Positions 15,473 to 25,000 of a stretch of 29,140 bases of DNA are shown here, piece by piece. The position numbers and the translations under genes are program-made. How positions within the stretch are numbered: position 1 is the first letter of the stretch; the number at the start of each line of letters is the position of its first letter. The DNA lies in contig CALCQV010000148.1 in assembly GCA_937894795.1 (NCBI GenBank), positions 1 through 29,140 of the forward strand, in the 5' to 3' direction. The DNA is from an uncultured Bacteroidales bacterium (GTDB taxonomy: Bacteria; Bacteroidota; Bacteroidia; Bacteroidales; Lentimicrobiaceae). Below the pieces are notes generated by a model. It saw nothing but the letters and a program-made list of their open reading frames with translations, did not search any database and was not told the DNA's origin.

Positions 15473-15488
15473 AATTTCAGCTGAAATT
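15473..15488. promoter_or_regulatory. 16-bp palindrome before the isochorismatase gene
   Basis: AATTTCAGCTGAAATT is a perfect palindrome 16 bp upstream of the ATG at 15456. It could be an operator for a dimeric regulator. Confidence 0.4.
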
Positions 15489-15531
15489 TAAGGATTTTTA
15501 TATTTGAATACTTTATAGAAGGTGCATATTT

Positions 15532-16392
15532 TTATATTGACTTATCGGGATGGCAGAGGGCATAACTTGTCCCCGTCATGTTGGGGGTACACGGAACCTC
15601 TGAATCTTGAACAGTTTGGCTAAGTAACATAGTCCCGTCCATAGTGAAGATATTAAGCCTGCTATGCTGACTGACAGGCCCTTCAAGTTTAAAATTTAAG
15701 GTATTATTAGCTGGGTTCGGAAAGATAGTTGCTTGCAATAATTCAATATAATTTGTTGCGACGGGAATAACATTGATCCTGTATCTGAACATATCCACAT
15801 AGCAGCCTAAAGCATCTGTAACTTTGCATGCATAACTTATGGAATATTCCGGATGTGCCCAAAAAGTGGCACTTGTTGAATCATCTAATCCATGTGTAGG
15901 ATGCCAGTAATGCTCAAAAGGCCCACGATCACTATAAGCAGCAGCTCCCCATTCAAGGTAAATCCAATCACCCTTATCTATTGTGAATTCCCAATAATCA
16001 AGAGTAAAAGAGAAATATGACTGAAGCACTACCATTGTGTCCATGCTTACCTGATTATTGGCATCGGTAACCGTGAGGCGGAAAAGAATCTCATCATTGA
16101 GGAAACTGCCAATATTCATTGTTGGATTTGGCAGAGTAGTATCATTTAGAAAATATGAGGCAGTTTTATGGGCCTAATAAGAACCCATTTGATAGATATC
16201 ATCAGCCTCCCACTTATAAGTATATGGTGGTATACCTCCGGTTGCTACTGTATCTGCACCCAAAACCGGGTGGATAACATTGTCGGCATTAGTGCAGAAT
16301 CCTTTATCTGTTCCTGCATCTGCAACAAATTGAGCGCTTGCATCATTCAAAATAATGATGAGAATAAGCAAAAGTAAGATTTGAGTTCTCAT
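15532..16392 (-). pseudogene. secreted T9SS-type protein split by an in-frame TAG
   Basis: One frame of 287 codons. It starts with a signal peptide (MRTQILLLLILIIILNDASA, then Q) and a PKD-like start (FVADAGTDKGFCTNADN). A TAG at 16174-16176 (codon 73) interrupts it, and the same frame continues AHKTASYFLNDTTLPNP. Ig/PKD-like sequence follows (FRLTVTDANNQVSMDTMVVL, YSISYACKVTDALGCYVDMF). Near the end, ATIFPNPANNTLNFKLEG is the start of a T9SS type A sorting domain. The expected last strand of that domain is replaced by NMTGTSYALCHPDKSI, encoded by a dispersed GGCAGAGGGCATAACTTGTCC-like repeat. So both a nonsense codon and a damaged C-terminus are visible. In the intact form it would be exported and anchored at the cell surface. 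Confidence 0.8.
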
Positions 16393-16881
16393 AAATTAGG
16401 AGTATTTATTATATGACAATCAAAGTTGAATTTACCCTAAGTTATATTGAAAAAATTTTTCGATACAACATATCTAAAAATGTCTCAGCTATCAGCTTAA
16501 CAGCTATACATTCCACGCACTAAATTGGATTAGCGTATAGTGTTTGGCGTTTATCGTTAATACACTTTGAATAAAGCGCCAATGGTGCATTGGAGAGGGG
16601 CCTAGGGTACGAAAGCGTTAAAAATTTGGGCTCGTTAAGGCTCCAGTCAAAGGGTATGTCTGAAGACTTCTGCTGTTGAATTGAATGGGTAAGCTGATTA
16701 CATGTTACAGGTGGATGTTGATGTAAGGGAACAGTTGGAGGTGATGTTTAATAGAGTGATGTACAGAGAATGTAAAAAAAGAGAGGAGGTCGAGTTTGCC
16801 CTTTGTGAAGGATCGAGCTCAAATTTCCAAAATCTAGGTGCGGTCACTGAGTAAACGAAGTGCATTGAAGTGTGACTTTTC

Positions 16882-16919
16882 TTTCTTACTTCTTTGTGTC
16901 AAGACAAAGAAGTAAGAAA
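16882..16919. repeat. 16-bp stem hairpin with GTCAAG loop
   Basis: TTTCTTACTTCTTTGT (16882-16897) pairs exactly with ACAAAGAAGTAAGAAA (16904-16919) across GTCAAG. A-rich sequence follows on the plus strand, so on the minus strand a T-rich tract precedes it. It is a repeat-type hairpin rather than a terminator of an identifiable gene. Confidence 0.7.
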
Positions 16920-17090
16920 AAAAGAAAAAAGCCCTACCTGATCCGGCAGGTAAAACAATCTGCTTAATGTTCGACCAATCCAAAATACTTACACCCCCGC
17001 CGGGGGTTATTGGCCATTTGACTTATCTGGTTTCTATACAACTTTCACCCACTCTGTGGGTTCCGGAAACGGCTTGTGGTGCTAAACCTT

Positions 17091-17175
17091 GAACAACATT
17101 GAACAATCTTGAACGCCAAAGGCATTGCACGCCGAAGCATTGAACCACTTTGAACGCCGCAGGCTTTGAACTAAT
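17091..17175. repeat. GAAC array, 10- and 16-base units, downstream of the VOC gene
   Basis: GAACAACATT, GAACAATCTT, GAACGCCAAAGGCATT, a partial unit (GCACGCCGAAGCATT), GAACCACTTT, GAACGCCGCAGGCTTT and GAACTAATTC. The 16-base units look like the ten-base unit with a small GCC..GGC palindrome inserted. The array ends exactly at the stop codon of the minus-strand gene at 17176. Confidence 0.8.
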
Positions 17176-17652
17176 TCAGCCTTCAATGTTCAAAAAATCG
17201 GCAATAATGATTTTCTTCATGCCCATCATTGCTTTGAATGCTCCCTGTTTTTTGGTTAATTCATCAAAATTCTCGGGACACACCTGCCAGCTTAGACCGT
17301 ATTTGTCCTTCAGCCAGCCACATACGCTTTCTTCACCTCCATTTGCGGTGAGGGCATCCCAGTAATAGTCAATTTCTGCCTGGTCTTTACATTGTATCAT
17401 CAGCGAAATGGCTTCTGTGAATTTAAATTCAGGTCCGGCATTAATGCCAATAAACCGCATTCCCAATATTTCAAATTCAACCGTCAGGACTTTACCTGCA
17501 AAATCCTTTTGAAAGTCAGCCAGTCCTTCGGCTTCTGTCATCGGATAGTAGGTCGTGTTAAGCAGTTTCCCATCTTTGAAAATAGACAGGTAGTATTCAG
17601 AGGCCTCCTTTGCGTTGCCGTCAAACCAGAGGCTGGGAATTATCTTTTGCAT
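17176..17652 (-). CDS. VOC-superfamily (PhnB-like) protein
   Basis: 158 residues, the usual length. It opens MQKIIPSLWFDGNAKEASEY and continues YLSIFKDGKLLNTTYYP, the standard start of PhnB/3-demethylubiquinone-methyltransferase-like VOC proteins. Later segments also match: FIGINAGPEFKFTEAISLMI, YYWDALTANGGEESVCGWLK, DKYGLSWQVCPENF. The fold is two beta-alpha-beta-beta-beta modules. Despite old names, few of these have a proven reaction; some are metal-dependent enzymes and others bind small molecules. It is cytoplasmic and a single gene. An inverted repeat (17670-17692) lies 17 bp before its ATG. Confidence 0.88.
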   Translation of the reverse strand: MQKIIPSLWFDGNAKEASEYYLSIFKDGKLLNTTYYPMTEAEGLADFQKDFAGKVLTVEFEILGMRFIGINAGPEFKFTEAISLMIQCKDQAEIDYYWDALTANGGEESVCGWLKDKYGLSWQVCPENFDELTKKQGAFKAMMGMKKIIIADFLNIEG

Positions 17653-18139
17653 AGCGATTCTGTTATATATATACCTTATTCCGCAAGGTATACAATTCTA
17701 ACAACAATTGTGCCCCTGCGGTTTCAACAAACGGCAATAAAATACAAGCCTATGGGGAGGCCCCAACGCCAAACGAAAAACTGTTCTTTGTTCCATTGTT
17801 CCATTGTTCCATTGTTCCATTGTTTCGGTGTTTTGGCATAGAGCATAGAGCATAGGGCAGAACTTGTCCCGATTTATCAGGAGAGCTTTGATCAGCAGAA
17901 TATTTTTCGCCACCAGGTAATAGCAATCTCATTAGCATACGTTCTTTTCCCCTCGCCCGGTGGGCGAGGGGAAACAGGGGTGAGCGGCTTCAACTAAGAA
18001 CCACGAACCATGAACATCTAGTGCGCGGAATGTTCCGCTAAACGCCAAACGCTAAACAACTTTTGAACGCCGAAGGCTTTGAACCACTTTGAACGCTTTA
18101 GCTTTGAACCATTTTGAACCATTTTGAACCCCGAAAGCT
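17653..18139. other. gene-free region with several tandem and inverted repeats
   Basis: In order: the inverted repeat 17670-17692; GTTCCATT repeated four times with an 8-base period (17790-17821); GCATAGA, GCATAGA, GCATAGG, GCAGAAC heptamers (17836-17863); a CTTGTCCCGATTTATCAGG repeat (17864-17882); a 10-bp hairpin CCCCTCGCCC-GGT-GGGCGAGGGG (17949-17971); GAACCAC, GAACCAT, GAACATC heptamers (17998-18018); GCTAAAC, GCCAAAC, GCTAAAC (18037-18057); and ten-base GAACCATTTT-type units from about 18059 to the stop codon at 18140. No gene is present. Confidence 0.8.
17670..17692. promoter_or_regulatory. inverted repeat upstream of the VOC gene
   Basis: TATACCTT, seven bases, AAGGTATA: perfect 8-bp arms, 17 bp before the minus-strand ATG at 17652. 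The size and spacing suit an operator for a dimeric repressor. Confidence 0.45.
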
Positions 18140-20347
18140 TTATTGAACCTTAACCCCTTTCACCGCTTCTTTCGTTCCATCACTGTAGGTGAGGATGAAG
18201 AGATAAAAACCGCGACTGACATCTTCGAGTGGAATCACTGTTTCCTGATCGTGCAGGTTCATTTTTTTTATCTCTTTACCAGATATATCGGCAATAGAAA
18301 GTTGCACCCGGCAGATGGGTGGTTTGGCAAAGGTGAGCCGGAGGTTGGTGCTGAAGGGATTGGGAAGTAATTTGCAGACGGTGTTGGCTGAATTGGGGTG
18401 GATGTTAATCACATCAACCACACCGCCGGTGGTTGTTTTGGCTGCCACTCCTTTGCCGCCGAAGATCATGCCGTTGTCTGCATCACTGAAATAAAGGCCG
18501 TGCAATGGGGAGGCTGTATTGGCAGAAATGGCGTTCCACGTTAATCCACCGTCAACGGTCTTCATCAGGTTGCAGTAGTCGCCTTCGCCGACAGCAAATC
18601 CAACGAGCGAACTGGGGAAATAAAGGGCTTCGGGAGTGAACGAGCCGGTGAAGTTTAAAATGCAGGTGGTGTCCCAGGAGGCGCCACCATCAACTGACCG
18701 TATAATTTTATTCCGGCACGACAGAAAAAGGGTATCCATGCCAACCCTGAAGATATCCTGCACAAGGCCGAAATTGCCAATTTCAATTACCGTCCATGAA
18801 ATTCCGCCATCGGCAGTAATGAAAACAGCGGTCTGGACCCATTCTTCATTTGCTCCACCAACCAATATGTCATTCTCAGTAATAAATTCAACTTCAGTGA
18901 AATATGCATTGAGATCAGAAGAGATATCTTCCCAGGTGTGCCCGGTATCTTCTGTTTTTAAAATTTTGAATTTATCTGCAATGATACCCGTATTACTGTT
19001 GAAGAACTTAATGTCCTGCGGGTCGGTACAGCCGGTATAAATAGATTCATCCGGCCAGGTGACACCCCCGTCGACAGTATATGTATAACCACCCTCATGG
19101 GCCATATAACCTCTGTTTTCATCAAGGAAAAAACTTATAAAATCCCAGGTATAAGGTAAAAATGGAATTCTTCCCCAGGTTGTTCCACCATCAGTGGTTT
19201 TATAGATATGAGTACATGCCACACCACCTCCATAACAGTCAGAGTGTACAAAGCCGATACTGTCGTTTACGAATTGCACATGGGATATATTTCCGCCAAG
19301 GAGTCTATCATCAATTTCACTCCAGGTAATACCACGGTCGTCTGATTGGAATATTGCTCCAAATAGACCTGCAGCAATCACCTCTGTTTCGCTAAAACAG
19401 CAGGTTGTATTAATGAGTGGGTTTGCTCCCCAAAGCCTTAGTTCAGATGCAGTCCAGGTGCTGCCTCCATCATCGGTATAGAACACCTGCGAATAATACA
19501 TGAACGTATTACCCACAGCAATACCATGCAGTTCATCAAAGAAGTCAAAATAGCCTTCCACAGGGCCCCATTCAAATAAGACCTGATTCCACGTTGCACC
19601 ACTGTCGGTTGTTTTATAGATGGTTGCTTGCCAATCGTCAAGTTTGACCATGAATGCAAGACCTATGGAATCGTTGAGATAATAGAGAGCCTCCAGCCTG
19701 TCATCAGGATTTCCTATCGGGATGGAATCAATGACCCAGGTGTTTCCGCCATCAGCGGTGGTGAGCCATTGATTCAAGGCCCCTTTAAAGTAATGATTAT
19801 TCAAAATATAGCCTGTTTGATCGTCTCTCATTACGATATCATTTAGCAACCAGGTAACACCGGTTTCCACTATTTCCCAGTTTTCACCGCGGTTATCCGC
19901 TCTAAGCAATAATCCATCATCGCCGGTTGCGAATCCCACAGTATCATTAATAAAGCATATATCGTTGATATTAAAATCCCCGCTTCCGGGTACCGCATGC
20001 TTCACCGACCATGTTTCCCCGCCATCGACCGACTTTAAGATGGTTTTATTGCTGCCACCAATAAATGCGGTATGGTCATCAATAAAACAAATGGTGTTGC
20101 AATTGAAATAATTATCCATCCCGGCAGGATTAAAGGACAGGTTCCAGTTAACGCCATGATCATCAGAGGTCATCACGGTGGAGTAATCCGTAACAGCCAT
20201 CAACCGCTCAGAACCCGGTATCAGGGTAACATCATTTATATGGTTTTCCTGAGGTGTTGTAAGGATTCTGGTCCATGCCGGCTGTGCAAACCCGGCGGTT
20301 GAAAACCCTATCAGCAAAAGGATTATTAAGCAGCTTCTGATTCTCAT
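18140..20347 (-). CDS. T9SS-secreted BNR/Ycf48-like beta-propeller protein
   Basis: 735 residues. Signal peptide 1-21 (MRIRSCLIILLLIGFSTAGF, then AQ). More than ten BNR-like motifs of the form TxDGGxTW are spread through the chain (SVDGGETWSV, TADGGNTWVI, TTDSGATWNQ, TDDGGSTWTA, TTDGGTTWGR, TVDGGVTWP, SVDGGASWD, TVDGGLTWNA). These are typical of Ycf48-like or sialidase-type propellers, probably two propellers. The last 80 residues form a T9SS type A sorting domain (CKLLPNPFSTNLRLTF, then LSIADISGKEIKKM, RGFYLFILTYSDG). The protein should be secreted across the outer membrane and retained at the surface. Its role is unknown. It is a single gene; a 31-bp palindrome lies just before its ATG, and the repeat array downstream reaches into its last codons. 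Confidence 0.87.
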   Translation of the reverse strand: MRIRSCLIILLLIGFSTAGFAQPAWTRILTTPQENHINDVTLIPGSERLMAVTDYSTVMTSDDHGVNWNLSFNPAGMDNYFNCNTICFIDDHTAFIGGSNKTILKSVDGGETWSVKHAVPGSGDFNINDICFINDTVGFATGDDGLLLRADNRGENWEIVETGVTWLLNDIVMRDDQTGYILNNHYFKGALNQWLTTADGGNTWVIDSIPIGNPDDRLEALYYLNDSIGLAFMVKLDDWQATIYKTTDSGATWNQVLFEWGPVEGYFDFFDELHGIAVGNTFMYYSQVFYTDDGGSTWTASELRLWGANPLINTTCCFSETEVIAAGLFGAIFQSDDRGITWSEIDDRLLGGNISHVQFVNDSIGFVHSDCYGGGVACTHIYKTTDGGTTWGRIPFLPYTWDFISFFLDENRGYMAHEGGYTYTVDGGVTWPDESIYTGCTDPQDIKFFNSNTGIIADKFKILKTEDTGHTWEDISSDLNAYFTEVEFITENDILVGGANEEWVQTAVFITADGGISWTVIEIGNFGLVQDIFRVGMDTLFLSCRNKIIRSVDGGASWDTTCILNFTGSFTPEALYFPSSLVGFAVGEGDYCNLMKTVDGGLTWNAISANTASPLHGLYFSDADNGMIFGGKGVAAKTTTGGVVDVINIHPNSANTVCKLLPNPFSTNLRLTFAKPPICRVQLSIADISGKEIKKMNLHDQETVIPLEDVSRGFYLFILTYSDGTKEAVKGVKVQ

Positions 20348-20363
20348 GTTATAAAGAAATTAT

Positions 20364-20394
20364 AATGGAGTAAATATATAATATTTACTCCATT
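20364..20394. promoter_or_regulatory. 31-bp palindrome before the BNR-protein gene
   Basis: AATGGAGTAAATAT, loop ATA, ATATTTACTCCATT: perfect 14-bp arms. It lies 16 bp upstream of the ATG at 20347, so it is either an operator or a hairpin in the 5' leader. Confidence 0.55.
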
Positions 20395-20490
20395 CCACAA
20401 AAAAACCACTATTGAACCTCATCCCCAACTCTAAACGAAAAACGATTTTCCACCCCTACATCCGTTCCCGGATGATGGTTATTAAACATC

Positions 20491-20545
20491 ATGAGATCTT
20501 TCGCTACGCTCAAGATGACGAGGGTTTCACTATCATAGGGGAGAA
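20491..20545. repeat. palindromic element, copy C (left part)
   Basis: ATGAGATCTTTCGCTACGCT and the following CAAGATGACGAGGGTTTCAC, then TATCATAGGGGAGAAAAGGGGG, match the left half of copy A (5381-5446) with few changes. No matching right end is visible, so the copy is truncated or diverged. Confidence 0.6.
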
Positions 20546-20672
20546 AAGGGGGAGGGCTGCTAAGCGCGAAGCCGAAAGTCCTTTCTCTCTTGAGGAGAAG
20601 GGATTTAGGGATGAGGTGCGTCCGCTAAACGCCAAACGCTAAACCTCTTTTTATATTTCTTCTCTCCCACAC

Positions 20673-20699
20673 ATGTAAATAATTATTTCATTACATTTG
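20673..20699 (+). promoter_or_regulatory. candidate narK promoter and operator
   Basis: TACATTTG at 20692-20699 fits the TAnnTTTG -7 consensus. An inverted repeat ATGTAA-N12-TTACAT (20673-20678 and 20691-20696) overlaps it, with AAATAATTATTT inside. This would place the transcript start near 20706 and favours the ATG at 20742 as the start of narK over the TTG at 20697, which lies inside the box. No standard FNR box (TTGAT-N4-ATCAA) is present. Confidence 0.5.
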
Positions 20700-20741
20700 A
20701 GGAAAGTAATCATTTTTGTTTTTGTAATAACATTCGTTTCT

Positions 20742-22067
20742 ATGGGATTGGAAAAGGTTAAATTGGAAGGTACCCCCGGCAGGGCTTTGTTGGGTACTAC
20801 TTTGGGATTTTTCTTTGGTTTTGCGGCCGTGTCATTGTATGGGCCAACAGCCATTAAATTCAAGGAGGCCATGGGGCTCACACCCGCCATGATGGGCCTG
20901 TTGGTGGCTATTCCAACGCTGTCGGGCTCGCTGCTGCGGATACCCTTTGGGGCATGGGTTGACACTACCGGCGGCAAGAAGCCATTCCTGATTTTGCTAA
21001 TGCTCTCCATAATTGGGCTGGGCGGAGTTACCTACCTGCTTAATACTTCGTACCCCGACGGCATGACGGGCATGTTCCCGCTAATTCTGTTTCTTGGTTT
21101 TCTGAGCGGTGCCGGCATTGCCACCTTCTCGGTTGGCATTGCGTAGACATCCTACTGGTTCCCGAAGAAGAAGCAGGGCTGGGCGCTTGGCTCCTATGCC
21201 GGTTTGGGTAATCTGGCTCCGGGGCTGTTTTCCATAATCTTACCCTTTTACCTTCTGGCTTTTGGCTTCATATCAGCCTACTTCGCCTGGTTTCTGTTCC
21301 TGGTGATCGGCACGATACTGTATGCCATCATTGCTAAAAACACCTACTATTTCCAGTATAAGAAGGCGGGTCATTCAGTGGCTGAGAGCAGGGAGCTGGC
21401 AGCCAAACTGGGACAGGAGATGTTCCCGTCAGGCAATGTGAAGGACAGTCTGCTGAATTCGGCGCGCATCCCTAATACCTGGGCGCTGGTGGCTCTTTAC
21501 TTCACTACCTTCGGTGGATTCATAGGCCTTACGGCATGGTTCCCCATCTATTGGTACCAGCTGCATGACTTTACGGTGGTGAAGGCGGGGCTCTTCACCG
21601 CGCTGTTTTCCATAACCGCCTCCATCATAAGGGTATACGGCGGCACGCTGGCCGACAAGCTGGGAGGTGAGAAGACGAGCCTCTTTGCCATGATCATAGT
21701 GCTCTGTTCATCGTTATTGCTCTCGTTCACGCAGTCGGTGATACCCGGAATCATACTGGCCATTGTTCTCGCCCTGGGCATGGGCATAAATAATGCGGCT
21801 GTGTTCAAGCTGGTACCCAACTACATACCCAAAGCAGTGGGGGGTGCATCAGGCTGGATTGGCGGACTAGGTGCCTTTGGCGGATTTGCCATACCTCCCG
21901 TTATGGGAGCCATTGCCGGCTTGGAAGGCAGGATTGGTTATGCCCACGGTTTCATTGTATTTGCCGTACTGGCAGTAGTGAGCATACTGATCATAGCGCT
22001 GCTGATGAAACAGCTTCGTCGGCAGCATAAACATCAAACAGAGGAAGTTAATATAGTAAAAAAATAG
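20742..22067 (+). pseudogene. narK: NarK-type nitrate/nitrite transporter split by an in-frame TAG
   Basis: The frame from the ATG at 20742 to TAG at 22065 is 442 codons, a normal length for an MFS nitrate/nitrite porter. It contains the family's first helix (GTTLGFFFGFAAVSLYGP), the loop SLLRIPFGAWVDTTGGKKPF, helix 5 and GSYAGLGNLAPGLF, and later GGASGWIGGLGAFGGF, a nitrate-signature-like glycine-rich helix. A TAG at 21144-21146 (codon 135) falls between FSVGIA and TSYWFPKKKQG; relatives commonly carry Gln or another polar residue in this loop, so CAG to TAG is a likely origin. Frames on both sides match, so this is a point nonsense change. The gene ends 2 bp before narG and belongs to that operon. 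Without readthrough the product would be about 134 residues and inactive. Confidence 0.88.
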
Positions 22068-22069
22068 AT

Positions 22070-25000
22070 ATGGGCCTGTTAAACCAACTAATGTATTTCA
22101 ACCGGTCAGTCACCAAAACAGCTGACGGCCACATTGCCATAACCGGTGAAGACCGCGATTGGGAACGAATGTACCGTAACCGGTGGCAGCACGACAAGAT
22201 AGTGAGGTCAACGCATGGTGTAAACTGCACCGGCTCCTGTTCATGGAAGATATTTGTGAAGAATGGCCTGGTCACCTGGGAAACGCAGCAAACGGATTAC
22301 CCGCGTACCCGTGTCGGTCTGCCCAACCATGAACCGCGTGGTTGTCCGCGGGGAGCCAGCTACTCATGGTACCTTTACAGTGCCAACAGGGTCAAGTACC
22401 CCATGGTGCGCAGTGAGCTGATATCCTCCTACCGGCAGGCAAAGCTGGTTGCCGGTGATGCAGTGAGCGCATGGGAGAAGGTGGTTGAGGATGCAGCAAC
22501 GGCCAAAGCCTATAAGAGCGTGCGGGGCCTGGGTGGTTTCATCAGAGCCTCTTGGAGCGAAGTGAATGAGATTATTGCTGCAGCGAATGTATATACCATT
22601 AAGAAATATGGGCCCGACAGGGTAGTGGGCTTCTCCCCTATTCCTGCCATGTCAATGGTGTCGTATGCCGCCGGCACACGCTACCTGAGCCTGCTGGGAG
22701 GCACCGTGTTAAGCTTTTACGACTTCTACTGTGACCTGCCGCCGGCATCGCCGCAAACATGGGGCGAGCAGACGGATGTACCTGAGAGTGCCGACTGGTA
22801 TAACTCGTCGTTCCTGATGCTGTGGGGTTCAAATGTGCCGCTCACGCGCACACCCGATGCCCCTTTCTTCACGCAGGTAAGGTACAAGGGTGCCAAGAGC
22901 GTGGTGATAACACCCGACTACAGCGAAGCAGCCAAGTTTGCCGATTTATGGATCAAGCCAAAGCAGGGCACCGATGCCGCCCTGGGCATGGCCATGGGAC
23001 ATGTGATACTAAAGGAATTCTATATTGACAGGCAGGTTCCCTACTTTGAACAGTATGCCCGCCAGTACTCTGACCTGCCATTCATGGTCAAGATTGAACA
23101 GCAAAACGGCAAAAACACGGGTGGCAAACTGCTGCGCGCGAATGAGCTGGAGATTAATGGGCAGCACAGTGACAATGCGGCCTGGAAACCGGTGTTGTTT
23201 GATGAACGCTCAGGCAACTACGTGGTGCCCAATGGAACGATTGGTTCACGATGGGATAAGAAACAGAAGTGGAACCTGGAACTTAAGGACAGCAACACAG
23301 GCGCGGAGATACACCCGCAGCTGTCAGTTTATAACCGGCATGACGATGTTATTGAAGTGCAGTTCCCCTATTTCGGGGGCGACCGCTTCAAGCATCAACA
23401 CTTCAATGCCACCGGCCATGAGGATGTGATAGTGCGTAAAGTGCCGGTAAGATATATAGATACCCCTAGCGGTAAAATAACCGTTTGTACGGTATTTGAC
23501 TTAATGCTGGCCAATTACGGCGTAAACAGGGGCATGGATGATGAGAACACCCCTAAAGGCTATGATGATGACATGCCCTTCACCCCGAAGTGGCAGGAGC
23601 ACATTACCGGTGTGCCCATGGAACAGGTGATAAGCACGGCAAGGCAATTTGCCGAAAATGCGGCTGCCACGCAGGGGAAATCGATGATTATCATTGGCGC
23701 CGGCGTGAACCACTGGTATCATACCGACATGATATACCGGAGTGCCATTAACATGCTTGTTTTCTGCGGATGCGTGGGACAATCGGGCGGAGGCTGGTCG
23801 CATTACGTGGGACAGGAGAAGCTGAGGCCCCAAACAGGATGGCTGCCGCTGGCTTTTGCCCTTGACTGGAACAGGCCGCCCAGACAGATGAACACCACTT
23901 CATTCATGTATCTGCACACGGGGCAATGGAAATATGAGAAGCTGCGTCTGCGCGAGATACTCTCACCACTGGCCCCTAAAGAGCCGTGGGAAAACCTGTC
24001 GCTTATTGACTGCAACGTAAGGTCAGAACGTATGGGCTGGCTGCCCTCGGCTCCCCAGATAAACCAGAATCCGCTTACCATATCCGCGAAAGCGAAACAA
24101 GCCGGGAAGACACCCGAGGAATACATAGTGGCCGGCATGAAGAGCGGCGAGATCAGCTTTGCAGCCGAAGACCCCGACAACCAGAATAACCACCCGCGGA
24201 ACCTCTTTGTGTGGCGCTCAAACCTCATAGGCTCCAGCTCCAAAGGAATGGAGTACTTTATGAAACACATGCTCGGGGCACAGAACAGCGTGCAGGGCAA
24301 CGACCTTAAGAAACTGGGACTGCCGCTGCCAACCGAAGTGAAATGGCATGACGAGGCACCAGAGGGTAAACTCGATTTGCTGGTGACGATTGATTACCGT
24401 ATGTCGACCACCGGCCTGCACAGCGACATAGTGCTACCTGCCGCCTCATGGTATGAGAAAAACGACCTCAGCACCACCGACATGCACCCCTTTATCCATC
24501 CGTTCTCCAAAGCCGTTGACCCGGTATGGGAATCAAAAAGCGATTGGGATATATTCAGGGGCATTGCAGAGCAGTTTTCAAAACTGGCACCTGGGCACCT
24601 GGGCGTGGAGATCGATATGGTTTTGCAGCCGCTGCAGCACGATACACCCATGGAACTCTCAGAAACCTCTGACGGCAACGACTGGAAACATACCGGCGCT
24701 GAAATAAAACCGGGCGTTAATTTCCCGAAAATAATCGCCGTAGAGCGAAATTACCCCTCTGTTTATAAACGGTTTACATCATTGGGCCCCCTCATGAAAT
24801 CATTGGGAAACGGCGGTAAAGGGATGAACTGGAATACCGCTGATGAAGTGGACTTTATTGCAAAGCTCAATGGCATAGTAAGCGAAGAGGGTGAAACCAG
24901 AGGATTACCGCAGATCAGCACCGACATACAGGCTACCGAGGTGATTTTATCACTGGCACCCGAAACCAACGGGCATGTGGCGGTGAAAGCCTGGAAATCG

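Larger units (their letters stand above)
16393..17175. other. 780-bp region without a gene
   Basis: No frame has coding character. It contains CAGCTAT/CAGCTTA heptamers (16486-16499), GTTTGGC/GTTTATC (about 16542-16555), a strong hairpin (16882-16919), CCCCCGCCGGGGG (16992-17004) and a GAAC array (17091-17175). The middle, 16560-16850, shows no repeat or gene that I can name. Confidence 0.7.
20348..20741. other. intergenic region between divergent genes
   Basis: No gene. It holds the 14-bp-arm palindrome (20364-20394), palindromic element copy C (20491-20545), the inverse 29-base copy of the 7548 segment (20590-20618), GCTAAAC/GCCAAAC/GCTAAAC heptamers (20623-20643), and the narK promoter region. 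Confidence 0.75.

Noticed and set aside
16882..16919. Intrinsic terminator
   Set aside because: The stem is strong but AT-rich, no gene ends next to it, and it looks like a dispersed repeat rather than a GC-rich stem plus T-tract.
20742..22067. TAG recoded as a sense codon
   Set aside because: narK itself, narI and the 2731-4155 gene all end in TAG at natural protein ends, and another interrupted gene carries TGA, so reassignment of TAG does not fit.
23803..24300. Long minus-strand reading frame inside narG
   Set aside because: It lies fully opposite a conserved gene, has no recognisable domain and no promoter; it is a by-product of narG codon use.
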